A stretch of 64,000 nucleotides of DNA from Ruminococcus sp. (GTDB lineage: Bacteria > Bacillota > Clostridia > Oscillospirales > Acutalibacteraceae). Where the stretch lies: contig JAFSZY010000036.1 in assembly GCA_017458845.1 (NCBI GenBank), positions 17,309 to 81,308 on the forward strand, written 5' to 3'. Every line of letters begins with the position of its first letter. The stretch's first letter is position 1. The notes under the pieces were generated by a model. It saw only the letters and a list, made by a program, of their open reading frames with translations, was not told the origin of the DNA and ran no database searches. This document shows, in pieces, positions 8,874-17,202 of this stretch. The position numbers and the translations under genes are program-made.

Positions 8874-10025
8874 GTGAAGAAAAGAGTATTATTAACACTT
8901 TTAATAATAGTTTTATCTTTTATGGCTGCTGTTCCCTGCTCCGCGGCAACAATAAAAACATTGGTTGATACTCAGGACTTTTGTAGTGCCGTTAGCCGCT
9001 ATCTGGAGAGCGAGAACCAAGCGTATGGATATCTCGAAATTGAAGATGTTGATGTTAACGCGCCCGGTTATCAGGCAGGTGAGGAATGGACATACAAGTA
9101 CATCTATAAGTATTTCACTCCTGAAACTATAAGAAAATGTTCTCTAATAAAGTTTTACAGAGAAACTGACAGTATTGTAGTGTTTCATATAGCGGGTATG
9201 AATGACAAAATCGCGTATGACACCATCGGCGACTATAAATTCTATACGGCTAATTGTTTCTACACAAAGGATGACTCGAGCCGCAGCGGCAATTTTGTTT
9301 ATGTGAACGGAAAGATTTATGACCTCAAAACCGCTGTTAAAAAAGGTTTGGTTGAACTGGGCGAAATGGCACGTATTATTCCGAACGCTGAGTATATAGG
9401 TCATGGCAAAGAACCTGTTTGGATAGATTATGAGCATGATTATTCCGACAACAAAGTGCTTGTTGTTTTGACAGACGAGGCGGCGTCGTTAATTAAACAA
9501 GGTAATCTCAAATTTGATGTGGATTATTTCAAGGATTCCGATTTAGGGATAAATGATGTTGTGAACATATCTTACGGTTTATATAAAGCATATTGTTTGG
9601 AACTGGATATCCATAACCATCAAAATGTACTTAATGTAATTGAAGCGCTTAAAGCGTATGATATAATAGAATCAGCCGAACCTGACTATTATACTTACAT
9701 TCCTGAAGATTTAGAGCCTTCCCCCGAACCAATGAAAATCAATCCTATGGAAGTAACAACCAAAACAAAGGTTGTTAAGTACAACAAGGTCAAGAAGGCT
9801 AAGCAGACGGTCGCGCCCATAACCGTAAAGAAGGCTGTGGGCAAAGTGACTTACAAGAAATTATCTGGCTCTAAAAAGCTTTTATTAAAAGCTAACGGAA
9901 AAATTGTCGTAAAGAAAGGCACAAAGAAAGGCGAATACACCGCTAAGATAAAAGTGACCGCCAAGGGTAACGCAAATTACAAAAGCGCGTCCAAAACTGT
10001 TAAGATTAAAATAAAGGTTAAATAA
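8874..10025 (+). CDS. Secreted protein of unknown function with lysine-rich C-terminal domain
   Basis: A 383-residue exported protein. The GTG at 8874 is chosen because AAAGGAG (8858-8864) lies 9 bp upstream; a TTG at 8865 is too close. Residues 1-26 (KKRVLLTLLIIVLSFMAAVPCSAA) form a signal peptide. The middle, about 30-290, is an alpha/beta region I cannot assign. The last 90 residues are very rich in Lys, Val and Thr and carry KVTAKGNANYKSASKTVKIK, closely matching the C-termini of the proteins at 21688-24603 and 35852-37930. This shared tail probably acts in wall retention. Confidence 0.82.
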   Translation: MKKRVLLTLLIIVLSFMAAVPCSAATIKTLVDTQDFCSAVSRYLESENQAYGYLEIEDVDVNAPGYQAGEEWTYKYIYKYFTPETIRKCSLIKFYRETDSIVVFHIAGMNDKIAYDTIGDYKFYTANCFYTKDDSSRSGNFVYVNGKIYDLKTAVKKGLVELGEMARIIPNAEYIGHGKEPVWIDYEHDYSDNKVLVVLTDEAASLIKQGNLKFDVDYFKDSDLGINDVVNISYGLYKAYCLELDIHNHQNVLNVIEALKAYDIIESAEPDYYTYIPEDLEPSPEPMKINPMEVTTKTKVVKYNKVKKAKQTVAPITVKKAVGKVTYKKLSGSKKLLLKANGKIVVKKGTKKGEYTAKIKVTAKGNANYKSASKTVKIKIKVK

Positions 10026-10044
10026 TTCAAGAAAAAACAGCAGT

Positions 10045-10071
10045 AAAAAAGGCTCGAAAGAGCCTTTTTTT
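10045..10071 (+). terminator. Terminator
   Basis: AAAAAAGGCTC GAAA GAGCCTTTTTTT. Confidence 0.9.
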
Positions 10072-10168
10072 AGTTAACAGTTAACAGTTATCAGTGTACA
10101 GTTGAGGGCGGGCGATGCCCGCACCCGAATTAATAAAACTCTTAATTGTTACCTGTTAATTGTTAACT
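10072..10168. repeat. Short dispersed repeat with inverted GTTAAC ends (family A ends)
   Basis: The left end has repeated GTTAACA units and the right end has TTGTTACCTGTTAATTGTTAACT in inverted orientation, as at 4432-4680. The core is only GGCGGGCGATGCCCGC-type hairpin sequence. No ORF. Confidence 0.55.
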
Positions 10169-10200
10169 GAAAAAATTCCCCGAATTTTTTCCAAAATCCC

Positions 10201-10229
10201 TTGACTTGGTATTGCAATTGTGTTAAAAT
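10201..10229 (+). promoter_or_regulatory. Promoter of the rpmG-secE-nusG unit
   Basis: TTGACT (10201-10206), 17-bp spacer, TAAAAT (10224-10229). The 130-bp leader to rpmG has no clear named motif. Confidence 0.75.
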
Positions 10230-10359
10230 AGCTTTACCTCGTATAAGGGGCTTATTTTTTTGCGCCCTGCGTGCGATGAGCGCGATTATTGGGTAACAAT
10301 CAAAAAGCGTCCTTTGAGGGAGGCTAAATTATTCCTAAAATTAACAGGAGGTGCCGTCA

Positions 10360-10509
10360 ATGAGAGTTAAAATCACTTTAGCTTGTACGGAATGTAAACA
10401 ACGTAACTACAACACAATGAAGAACAAGAAGAACAGTCCCGACAGACTTGAAATGAACAAGTACTGCCGTTTCTGCAGAAAGCACACTGTTCACAAGGAA
10501 ACAAAATAA
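10360..10509 (+). CDS. rpmG: 50S ribosomal protein L33
   Basis: A 49-residue ribosomal protein of the large subunit. Zinc-ribbon cysteine pairs CTEC (residues 9-12) and CRFC (36-39) are present, so this is the zinc-containing (C+) form. RBS AGGAGGTG lies 8 bp before the ATG. It directly precedes secE, the common Firmicute order. Confidence 0.96.
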   Translation: MRVKITLACTECKQRNYNTMKNKKNSPDRLEMNKYCRFCRKHTVHKETK

Positions 10510-10522
10510 CGGAGGGGTACTG

Positions 10523-10777
10523 ATGGCTGATAAGAAAGCAAACGCTAAACCTGCCAAGAAGTCTAACAAGAAGCCTAACGTTTTCAAGAGAGTTTGGAAC
10601 TACCTTCGCGAGTGTAAGGGTGAGATCAAGAAAATCACCTGGACACATCCCAAGACAGCTACAAAGAACTTCTTCATCGTACTCGTTGTTATCGCTGTAT
10701 CAGGTTTATTCATTTTCGCTCTTGACAGAGGTCTGTACGCGTTACTTGACCTTGTAATGAATATGTATAAGGCATAA
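10523..10777 (+). CDS. secE: Preprotein translocase subunit SecE
   Basis: An 84-residue single-span subunit of the SecYEG channel. It has a lysine-rich cytoplasmic N-terminus, the conserved amphipathic helix VWNYLRECKGEIKKITWTHP with the 'E..KI.WP'-type motif, and one membrane segment FFIVLVVIAVSGLFIFALD. Length and layout are typical of Gram-positive SecE. It lies 13 bp after rpmG and 37 bp before nusG. Confidence 0.96.
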   Translation: MADKKANAKPAKKSNKKPNVFKRVWNYLRECKGEIKKITWTHPKTATKNFFIVLVVIAVSGLFIFALDRGLYALLDLVMNMYKA

Positions 10778-10814
10778 TCGTCCGAAGCTTATAATTTAGA
10801 AAGGACGAGAGTTT

Positions 10815-11342
10815 ATGGCAGACGGAACATTAAGATGGTATGTCGTGCATACCTATTCCGGCTACGAAAACAAAGTAGCCAATGACCTGATGACTACGGT
10901 AGAGAACCGCGGACTTCAGGATATGATTACGGAAGTAAAAGTTCCAACCGAAATCGTAACCGAGAATAACGACGGCAAGGTTAAGGAAACCGAGCACAAG
11001 CTTTTTCCGAGCTACGTTTTTGTAAAAATGATTCATACCGACGAGACCTGGTATGTTGTCCGCAACATCCGCGGCTGTACAGGGTTTGTCGGACCTTCGT
11101 CGAAGCCTGTTCCTCTGACTGACGAGGAAGTTTACAGACTCGGCGTTGAGAGCCGTGTAGTTGACGTGAACTACAAGGTTGGCGATTCAGTCCGCATCAT
11201 CGACGGTCCTCTGGAGGACTTTGTGGGTGAGGTTACGGATTTGGATACCGATAAGAACTATGTCCGCGTTGTTGTATCAATGTTCGGACGTGAAACCCCG
11301 GTTGAGCTTGAGTTACATCAGGCTGAACCTGTTGAAGACTAA
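10815..11342 (+). CDS. nusG: Transcription termination/antitermination factor NusG
   Basis: A 175-residue protein that binds RNA polymerase and controls elongation. The NGN domain shows WYVVHTYSGYENKV at residues 8-21 and the RNIRGCTGFVG block near 97. The C-terminal KOW domain starts at VGDSVRIIDGPLEDFVGEV, about residue 127. Length is normal. Between it and rplK (11345-11445) are small hairpins such as GGGAACC GAC GGTTCCC, possibly processing or attenuation sites. Confidence 0.97.
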   Translation: MADGTLRWYVVHTYSGYENKVANDLMTTVENRGLQDMITEVKVPTEIVTENNDGKVKETEHKLFPSYVFVKMIHTDETWYVVRNIRGCTGFVGPSSKPVPLTDEEVYRLGVESRVVDVNYKVGDSVRIIDGPLEDFVGEVTDLDTDKNYVRVVVSMFGRETPVELELHQAEPVED

Positions 11343-11445
11343 ATATTAACAGCCTACGGCTTTTAATATGGGAACCGACGGTTCCCTGTGGGAGGGACGC
11401 CAAACAGTCCCATTATTTACCACGAATTTTGGAGGTGCAAACAAA

Positions 11446-11871
11446 ATGGCTCAAAAGGTAATTGGCTTAATCAAGCTGCAAATACCTGCCGGAAAAGCTA
11501 CGCCGGCACCGCCTGTTGGACCGGCACTCGGCCAGCATGGTGTTAACATCGTTGCGTTCACAAAGGATTTTAACGAGCGCACAAGACAGGACGCAGGACT
11601 TCTCATCCCTGTAGTAATTACAGTTTACGCGGATCGTTCTTTCACATTTATCACAAAGACTCCGCCCGCGGCAGTTCTTATCAAGAAAGCATGCGGAATC
11701 GAGAGCGCTTCAGGCGTACCTAACAAAGAGAAGGTAGCTAAGATTACCCGTGAACAGGTTCAGAAAATTGCTGAGACCAAGATGCCCGACCTTAACGCAG
11801 GCAGTATCGAGACCGCTATGAGTATGATAGCCGGTACAGCGAGATCTATGGGTATCGAAGTAGTTGACTAA
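11446..11871 (+). CDS. rplK: 50S ribosomal protein L11
   Basis: A 141-residue protein of the GTPase-associated centre. The opening [20 protein letters not shown] with [13 protein letters not shown] is canonical. The open frame extends 26 codons upstream, but the start is set by GGAGGT (11431-11436) and by family length (141). It forms the L11-L1 pair with rplA. Confidence 0.97.
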   Translation: MAQKVIGLIKLQIPAGKATPAPPVGPALGQHGVNIVAFTKDFNERTRQDAGLLIPVVITVYADRSFTFITKTPPAAVLIKKACGIESASGVPNKEKVAKITREQVQKIAETKMPDLNAGSIETAMSMIAGTARSMGIEVVD

Positions 11872-11943
11872 GGTCAACAGGACAATTACTAAATCCGGGT
11901 GGGAGGATAATCCGCTTGACCACCTAATTATGGAGGATAACTG

Positions 11944-12639
11944 ATGAAACACGGTAAGAAATATGTCGAGAGCGCAAAGCTTGTCGACAGAACAAAATTA
12001 TATGATATTGACGAGGCGCTCGATACAGTTGTAAAGACTGCTACAGCCAAGTTTGACGAAACAGTCGAGCTTCACGTAAGACTCGGCGTTGACGGTCGTC
12101 ACGCTGACCAGCAGGTAAGAGGCGCAATCGTTCTTCCTAACGGCACAGGTAAATCCGTTAAGGTTCTCGCAATCTGCAAGGGCCCCAACGAAGATGTAGC
12201 CAAAGAGGCAGGCGCTGACTTTGTAGGCGCTGAGGATATGACTCAGAAAATCCAGCAGGAAAACTGGATGGACTTTGACGTACTTGTTACAACACCCGAC
12301 TGTATGGGTCTTGTTGGTCGTCTCGGTAGAATCCTCGGTCCCCGCGGTCTTATGCCTAACCCCAAGGCAGGTACTGTAACTCCCGATATCGGCAGAGCTA
12401 TCAAAGAGGCTAAAGCAGGTAAGATTGAGTACCGTCTTGACAAGACAAACATCATCCACTGCCCCATAGGCAAGGTAAGCTTCGGCACAGAGAAGCTCCA
12501 GGAGAACTTTACGGCTCTTATGGACGCTATCATCAAGGCTAAGCCCGCTGCCGCTAAGGGTCAGTACATCAAGTCCTGCGCGGTAACTTCAACAATGGGT
12601 CCGTCTGTTAAGATCAGCCCCACAAAGTTTGCCCCGTAA
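11944..12639 (+). CDS. rplA: 50S ribosomal protein L1
   Basis: A 231-residue protein of the L1 stalk. Diagnostic blocks are [21 protein letters not shown] (about residues 122-142) and the C-terminal GPSVKISP. Family length is 225-235. RBS GGAGGATAACTG precedes the ATG. It is followed by a 369-bp gap containing a tandem duplication and the L10 leader rather than directly by rplJ. Confidence 0.97.
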   Translation: MKHGKKYVESAKLVDRTKLYDIDEALDTVVKTATAKFDETVELHVRLGVDGRHADQQVRGAIVLPNGTGKSVKVLAICKGPNEDVAKEAGADFVGAEDMTQKIQQENWMDFDVLVTTPDCMGLVGRLGRILGPRGLMPNPKAGTVTPDIGRAIKEAKAGKIEYRLDKTNIIHCPIGKVSFGTEKLQENFTALMDAIIKAKPAAAKGQYIKSCAVTSTMGPSVKISPTKFAP

Positions 12640-12684
12640 GGAACAACCTGACAAGTTACACTTCGGTGTAATATATAGTTTCGC

Positions 12685-12836
12685 TTGATTAATTGCGTTG
12701 TCAGTCGAACGCGCAGTGCAGTTTGATTCAGCAGATTAATCAGTGAGATTTAAAAAATCTTTTGATTAATTATGTTGTCAGTCGGACGCGCAGTGCAGTT
12801 TGATTCAGCGGATTAATCAGTGAGATTTAAAAATCG
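12685..12836. repeat. Two tandem copies of a 77-bp structured unit between rplA and the L10 leader
   Basis: Copy 1 starts at 12685 and copy 2 at 12762 (offset 77). They share nearly all bases, for example GCGCAGTGCAGTTTGATTCA in both; differences include GCG/ATG, CGAACG/CGGACG and GCAGA/GCGGA. Each copy is closed by an inverted pair TGATTAAT...ATTAATCA. Neither copy contains an ORF of note. Confidence 0.85.
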
Positions 12837-12844
12837 CTATTTTC

Positions 12845-12957
12845 TAAAGACAGTAGGTATCGAAAGATATAAGCTATGCGCCTACCGAGGAAGATGCAAT
12901 TAATTTGTATTGTTCTCTCCTCACGTCTTTGCGTGGGGAGATTATTTTTAGATTTGG
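12845..12957 (+). ncRNA. Ribosomal protein L10 leader with attenuator hairpin
   Basis: AAAGACAGTAGGT ... CCTACCGAGG matches the core of the Firmicute L10 leader bound by the L10(L12)4 complex to repress rplJL. A downstream hairpin CTCCTCACG (12917-12925) / CGTGGGGAG (12932-12940) followed by ATTATTTTTA fits the attenuator. A second small hairpin GAGCC TTT GGCTC (12971-12983) lies before the RBS. Confidence 0.82.
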
Positions 12958-13008
12958 CGATATTTTTAAGAGCCTTTGGCTCAAAAACTTAATATGGAGG
13001 TGAAAATA

Positions 13009-13692
13009 TTGCCAAGTAAAAGTGTTTTAGAAGCTAAGCAGGCTATCGTAGCTGAACTGTCCGAGAGACTTAAAGCCTCTTGTGTAGGCGTTGTAGTAAG
13101 CTACAAGGGTATCAACGTTGAGGACGACACAAAGCTCCGTAAGGAACTGCGTGAGAACGGCGTTAACTACACAGTAGTAAAGAACACTCTGCTCAGAAGA
13201 GCTACCGCTGAAGCGGGTCTCACAGAGATGGATGACGTTCTGGTAGGTTCTACCGCTCTCGCTACATCCGACGATGATTACACAGCAGCCGCGAGAATTC
13301 TTGCTAACTACGCCAAGAAGAATGATTTCTTCGAGATTAAGGCCGGTTATATGGACGGCGCGGTAGTTGATCTCGATACTATCGACCATCTTGCTAAGCT
13401 GCCGACACGCGAGGTTCTTCTCGCGAACGTTCTCGGCGCGTTCCAGGCTCCTATCGCGTCCTTTGCTCGTGCCGTACAGGCTATCGTTGACAAGGGCGGC
13501 GTAGAGAATTGCGAACCCGCACAGAAGGAAGACACAGCTGAGGAGGCTCCCGCAGAGGAAGCTAAAGCTGAGGAGGCTCCCGCAGAGGAGGCTAAGACAG
13601 AAGAAGCTCCCGCAGAGGAAGCTAAAGCTGAAGAGGCTCCCGCAGAGGAAGCTAAAGCTGAAGAAGCTCCCGCAGAGGAAGCAAAGGAATAA
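13009..13692 (+). CDS. rplJ: 50S ribosomal protein L10 with acidic repeat extension
   Basis: L10 forms the base of the L7/L12 stalk. The start is a TTG at 13009 (M)PSKSVLEAKQAIV, with GGAGGTG ending 7 bp upstream; the frame is open 11 codons earlier but without an RBS. Residues 1-170 are standard L10. About residue 175 onward is an added tail of about five repeats of EEAPAEEAKA encoded by roughly 30-bp DNA repeats, giving 227 residues against about 170 usual. The tail is strongly acidic and probably disordered. Confidence 0.95.
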   Translation: MPSKSVLEAKQAIVAELSERLKASCVGVVVSYKGINVEDDTKLRKELRENGVNYTVVKNTLLRRATAEAGLTEMDDVLVGSTALATSDDDYTAAARILANYAKKNDFFEIKAGYMDGAVVDLDTIDHLAKLPTREVLLANVLGAFQAPIASFARAVQAIVDKGGVENCEPAQKEDTAEEAPAEEAKAEEAPAEEAKTEEAPAEEAKAEEAPAEEAKAEEAPAEEAKE

Positions 13693-13747
13693 AAATATTC
13701 CAAACTAAACATTAAAATTATTACTATTTATATGGAGGTAAATTACA

Positions 13748-14125
13748 ATGGCATCTGAAAAGATTACTGCTATTATTGAAGAATTAAAAGGCCTCACAGT
13801 GCTCGAGCTCGCAGACCTCGTTCACGCTGTAGAGGATGAGTTTGGCGTATCCGCTGCCGCAGCTGTTGCGGTTGCAGGTCCTGCCGCAGGCGGCGAAGAA
13901 GCTGCTGCTGAGAAGACTGAGTTTGACGTAGAGCTCAAGTCCGCAGGCGCAAAGAAGATCAACGTTATCAAGGTTGTTCGTGAGATCACAGGTCTCGGTC
14001 TTAAAGAGGCTAAGGCTCTCGTTGACGGCGCTCCCAAGACTATCAAGGAAGCTATCGGCAAGGATGAGGCTGAGGAAATCAAGAGCAAGCTCGAAGAGGC
14101 TGGCGCTGAGGTTGAACTCAAATAA
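13748..14125 (+). CDS. rplL: 50S ribosomal protein L7/L12
   Basis: A 125-residue stalk protein that recruits translation GTPases. It has an N-terminal dimerisation part ([21 protein letters not shown]), an Ala/Gly-rich hinge, and the C-terminal domain [20 protein letters not shown] ... [23 protein letters not shown] precedes the ATG. Co-transcribed with rplJ 55 bp upstream and closed by a terminator; rpoB does not follow. Confidence 0.98.
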   Translation: MASEKITAIIEELKGLTVLELADLVHAVEDEFGVSAAAAVAVAGPAAGGEEAAAEKTEFDVELKSAGAKKINVIKVVREITGLGLKEAKALVDGAPKTIKEAIGKDEAEEIKSKLEEAGAEVELK

Positions 14126-14155
14126 TTCGCAATTCGCAATGCGTAATGCGCAATT

Positions 14156-14185
14156 AAAGGCTCGGATTACTCCGAGCCTTTTTTA
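14156..14185 (+). terminator. Terminator after rplL
   Basis: AAAGGCTCGGA / TCCGAGCCTTTTTTAT hairpin. Just before it, 14124-14155 holds degenerate AATTCGCAATGCG repeats. Confidence 0.9.
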
Positions 14186-14240
14186 TATATTTTAATAAAT
14201 CAAAATCCTCTTGGAATACTAAACCTGAGAGGTGATTTTT

Positions 14241-14369
14241 ATGTATGAAGAAAAAGAAATTAAAACAGATAAAAACGATGAACAAAAAGTTCCGCTCGAG
14301 TGCCCGCCCCGCGAGAACAAGACCGTAATCGAGCCGATTGAGGATATAAAAGACAAGATAGAGTTTTAA
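14241..14369 (+). CDS. Small acidic protein, unknown function
   Basis: A 42-residue ORF starting MYEEKEIKTDKNDEQ with GAGAGGTG 7 bp before the ATG. It is charged, has one Cys-Pro-Pro, no membrane segment and no family I recognise. It stops at 14369, immediately next to the stop of the convergent YdcF gene. The good RBS is the main evidence that it is real. Confidence 0.5.
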   Translation: MYEEKEIKTDKNDEQKVPLECPPRENKTVIEPIEDIKDKIEF

Positions 14370-15158
14370 CTATCTTATAAATTCAACGGGAATCGCTATC
14401 CATTCACGAACGAGCATTGTGGGGTAGCAGAGAATTCCGATTTTGTTGTTTTGTGTGTTGACAGCGTAAATGCCGCTGCGGATTCCCTGTTTCTCTGCTA
14501 TAATCCGAGCTCGGAACTGGTGGTAGCTGTCGGTGACAATCGCCATATCTTTGTTGAGGTTTTTGTCTTTTATTATCTTGTAGGAGAACTCAATGTTTTC
14601 CCTGGTGTTTGTGGCTTTTTCCTCAATCAGCAGGCGAGCGGAGGAGATACCTTGTTTTTCAAGGTTCTCGTACATACACTGAGCTTCGCTCATAGGCTCG
14701 TTTTTGCCCTGCCCGCCTGTCAGTACAGCCGAGGCTTTCGGGTGGGCTTTCAGGTATTTTTCGGCGGCGTCAATTCTCTGTTGTAAGAGAGCGCTCGCTC
14801 CCCAGGGCTTGACTTCCGCGCCGAGAACGACGGCGGTAGGAGAGCTGTTTTCAGCGGGAGCGTTGAGGCTGAAGCCTATGATAAATCCGCTTATTACCAC
14901 AGCGTAAACCGCAAAGAGCGCAATCAGAACCCCCGCGAGCCGCCAAAGGAATTTCATGAACTTATTTCTACAAAAGAATTCTTTAATAGAATTATAAAGC
15001 TTTTTAAACCCGAATCTGAAAATGAGAAACAGGCATATGAGTACGCCAAGTATATTGCCCGGGTTCAGAATTCCGAACATCACAAAAGGAGCGATAAACC
15101 AAACGAGAAATATAAGCGCTATAATTGTTATTATAATTCGAAAAAATTTTTTAATCAT
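14370..15158 (-). CDS. YdcF-like (DUF218) membrane protein
   Basis: A 262-residue protein. Three hydrophobic segments (about 5-25, 29-47 and 71-94) are followed by an extracytoplasmic-type DUF218 domain with AVVLGAEVK, VLTGGQGKNEPMSEAQ, EEKATNTRENI and AIVTDSYHQFRA. DUF218 proteins such as SanA/YdcF/ElyC act in envelope-related processes, but the reaction is unknown. The start at 15158 has GGAAGTGAT upstream; an ATG 33 bp earlier in frame lacks an RBS. Confidence 0.85.
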   Translation of the reverse strand: MIKKFFRIIITIIALIFLVWFIAPFVMFGILNPGNILGVLICLFLIFRFGFKKLYNSIKEFFCRNKFMKFLWRLAGVLIALFAVYAVVISGFIIGFSLNAPAENSSPTAVVLGAEVKPWGASALLQQRIDAAEKYLKAHPKASAVLTGGQGKNEPMSEAQCMYENLEKQGISSARLLIEEKATNTRENIEFSYKIIKDKNLNKDMAIVTDSYHQFRARIIAEKQGIRSGIYAVNTQNNKIGILCYPTMLVREWIAIPVEFIR

Positions 15159-15289
15159 ACTATCACTTCCACAGTTATTATACATAATCACAGTGTGTTT
15201 TTCAAGAAGAGGGAAGCAGTATGTAAGGAACGGGAGTGAGTGGGACAGAGGAGTGGAGTGTGAAGTATCATTGTTTGACGCGGAAAAAT

Positions 15290-15315
15290 AAAAACGGCTC
15301 CCGGAGGGAGCCGTT
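15290..15315 (-). terminator. Terminator of the GGGtGRT unit
   Basis: Minus-strand CGGCTCCC / GGGAGCCG stem followed by TTTTTATTTTT. The adjacent 15316-15345 carries degenerate ATTACGCATTACG repeats. Confidence 0.8.
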
Positions 15316-15345
15316 AATTACGCATTACGCATTAAGAATTACGAA

Positions 15346-16344
15346 TTACTTAAGGCTGTTCTGAATTGCAACAGCAACCGCGACAGTAGCGCCAACCATG
15401 GGGTTGTTGCCCATTCCGAGGAAGCCCATCATTTCAACGTGAGCGGGAACGGAAGAGGAACCAGCGAACTGAGCGTCACTGTGCATACGTCCCATTGTGT
15501 CTGTCATACCGTAGGAAGCGGGACCCGCCGCCATATTATCGGGATGCAGAGTTCTGCCTGTGCCGCCGCCCGAAGCAACGGAGAAGTACTTCTTGCCCTG
15601 CTCGATGCACTCTTTCTTATAAGTGCCCGCAACAGGATGCTGGAAGCGTGTGGGGTTGGTTGAGTTACCTGTGATACTTACGTCAACGCCCTCGCTGTGC
15701 ATAATGGCAACGCCTTCTCTTACGTCGTCGGCGCCGTAGCAGCGTACGTTAGCTCTCTCGCCGTCAGAGTAGGGGATTTCCTTAACTACTGTGAGCTCGC
15801 CCGAGAAATAGTCAAACTTGGTCTGAACATATGTGAAGCCGTTGATTCTGGAGATAATCTGAGCGGCGTCTTTGCCGAGACCGTTGAGGATAACTCTCAG
15901 GGGTTTTTCTCTTACTTTGTTAGCGTTGCGGACGATACCGATAGCGCCCTCGGCGGCAGCGAAGCTCTCGTGTCCCGCGAGGAACGCGAAGCACTTAGAG
16001 TCGTTAGAGAGCAGCATAGCGGCGAGGTTGCCGTGACCTAAACCAACCTTGCGGTTTTCGGCAACAGAACCGTCAATACAGAAGCTCTGGAGTCCTTCGC
16101 CGATGTATCTTGCGGCTTCCTCAGCGTTCTTTGCGCCAGCCTTAAGAGCGATAGCGGCGCCTACGCAGTAAGCCCAGCATACGTTCTCAAAGCAGATGGG
16201 CTGAATACCTTTAGCGATTTCATAAGGGTCAAAGCCAGCGGCTTTGCAGATTTCACGGCTTTCCTCTACGGAAGCGATACCGTACTGAGTGAGAACGCCG
16301 TTAATTTTTTCTATTCTTCTGTCATAATTTTCAAATAAAGCCAT
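15346..16344 (-). CDS. GGGtGRT family protein
   Basis: A 332-residue cytoplasmic protein carrying the eponymous motif GGGTGRTLHPDNMAAG near residue 275, plus GLGHGNLAAMLLSNDSKCFAFLAGHESFAAAEG around 100-130. The biochemical role of the family is not established. It follows the Fe-S scaffold-like gene by 15 bp. This pairing is the usual context for the family as I recall it and points to a metal or Fe-S task. RBS GGGAGGTGCGC precedes the start. Confidence 0.88.
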   Translation of the reverse strand: MALFENYDRRIEKINGVLTQYGIASVEESREICKAAGFDPYEIAKGIQPICFENVCWAYCVGAAIALKAGAKNAEEAARYIGEGLQSFCIDGSVAENRKVGLGHGNLAAMLLSNDSKCFAFLAGHESFAAAEGAIGIVRNANKVREKPLRVILNGLGKDAAQIISRINGFTYVQTKFDYFSGELTVVKEIPYSDGERANVRCYGADDVREGVAIMHSEGVDVSITGNSTNPTRFQHPVAGTYKKECIEQGKKYFSVASGGGTGRTLHPDNMAAGPASYGMTDTMGRMHSDAQFAGSSSVPAHVEMMGFLGMGNNPMVGATVAVAVAIQNSLK

Positions 16345-16359
16345 TAATGCGCACCTCCC

Positions 16360-17052
16360 TTATTCCTGACGCGGGTCAATGTATTTAGCCGCGTTGTCAA
16401 ACTGTCCGTAGTGGCCTGTAGCTTTCTTCATAGCTTCGTCAGCGTTCATACCGCCTTTGATGAAGTCCATCATTTTGCCGAAGCTTAAGAACTCATAGCC
16501 GATAACTTCGTCGTCACTGTTCAGGGCGATACGTGTGCAGTAGCCCTCTGTCATCTCGAGATAACGGGGGCCTTTTTCCTTTGTGGCAAACATTGTGCCA
16601 ACCTGTGAACGGAGACCTTTGCCGAGGTCCTCAAGGGAAGCGCCGACAAGAAGTCCGCCCTCGGAGAACGCGCTCTGGGTTCTGCCGTAAACAATCTGAA
16701 GGAAGAGTTCTCTCATAGCTGTGTTGATAGCGTCACAAACGAGGTCTGTGTTGAGAGCTTCGAGTAAAGTTTTGCCGATGAGGATTTCGGAAGCCATAGC
16801 CGCGGAATGAGTCATTCCCGAGCATCCGATAGTCTCTACAAGAGCTTCCTCAATAATTCCGTCTTTTACGTTAAGTGTGAGCTTGCAGGCGCCCTGCTGA
16901 GGAGCGCACCAGCCGATACCGTGAGTAAAACCCGAAATATCCTTAATTTCTTTTGCCTGAACCCATTTGCCCTCCTCGGGGATGGGAGCGGGACCGTGAT
17001 ATGCGCCCTTGGCTACGGGGCACATTTCCGATACTTCTGCTGTGTAAAACAT
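16360..17052 (-). CDS. Iron-sulfur cluster assembly scaffold-like (IscU/NifU-type) protein
   Basis: A 230-residue protein with an IscU-like core: HGIGWCAPQQGACKL, an IGCSGMTHSAAMASEIL block corresponding to the scaffold cysteine region, and a third cysteine in TEGYCTRIAL. It is longer than classical IscU (about 130) and belongs to the type found next to GGGtGRT genes. The start MFYTAEVSEMCP at 17052 has AAAGGAGG upstream. First gene of a two-gene operon with a strong promoter (17119-17147). Confidence 0.82.
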   Translation of the reverse strand: MFYTAEVSEMCPVAKGAYHGPAPIPEEGKWVQAKEIKDISGFTHGIGWCAPQQGACKLTLNVKDGIIEEALVETIGCSGMTHSAAMASEILIGKTLLEALNTDLVCDAINTAMRELFLQIVYGRTQSAFSEGGLLVGASLEDLGKGLRSQVGTMFATKEKGPRYLEMTEGYCTRIALNSDDEVIGYEFLSFGKMMDFIKGGMNADEAMKKATGHYGQFDNAAKYIDPRQE

Positions 17053-17118
17053 AAGCAATTCCTCCTTTGGTTTTGGAAAATCCGATAAAATCCGCAATTA
17101 GCGAATATACCTACTACA

Positions 17119-17147
17119 ATTATAGTTTAACTTGTGAAGTACGTCAA
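17119..17147 (-). promoter_or_regulatory. Promoter of the Fe-S scaffold / GGGtGRT operon
   Basis: Minus strand: TTGACG (17142-17147), 17-bp spacer, TATAAT (17119-17124). Confidence 0.85.
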
Positions 17148-17202
17148 GTGATATTGCTGAAATTTTTATTATATTTGTACAATATTTAGTGGTAAGTGAG
17201 AA

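Noticed and set aside
12243..12536. Antisense frames in rplA and other ribosomal genes
   Set aside because: They overlap highly conserved ribosomal protein genes on the opposite strand and show no signals.
13531..13683. Regular 30-bp repeats
   Set aside because: Coding for the acidic tail of L10, not a CRISPR array.
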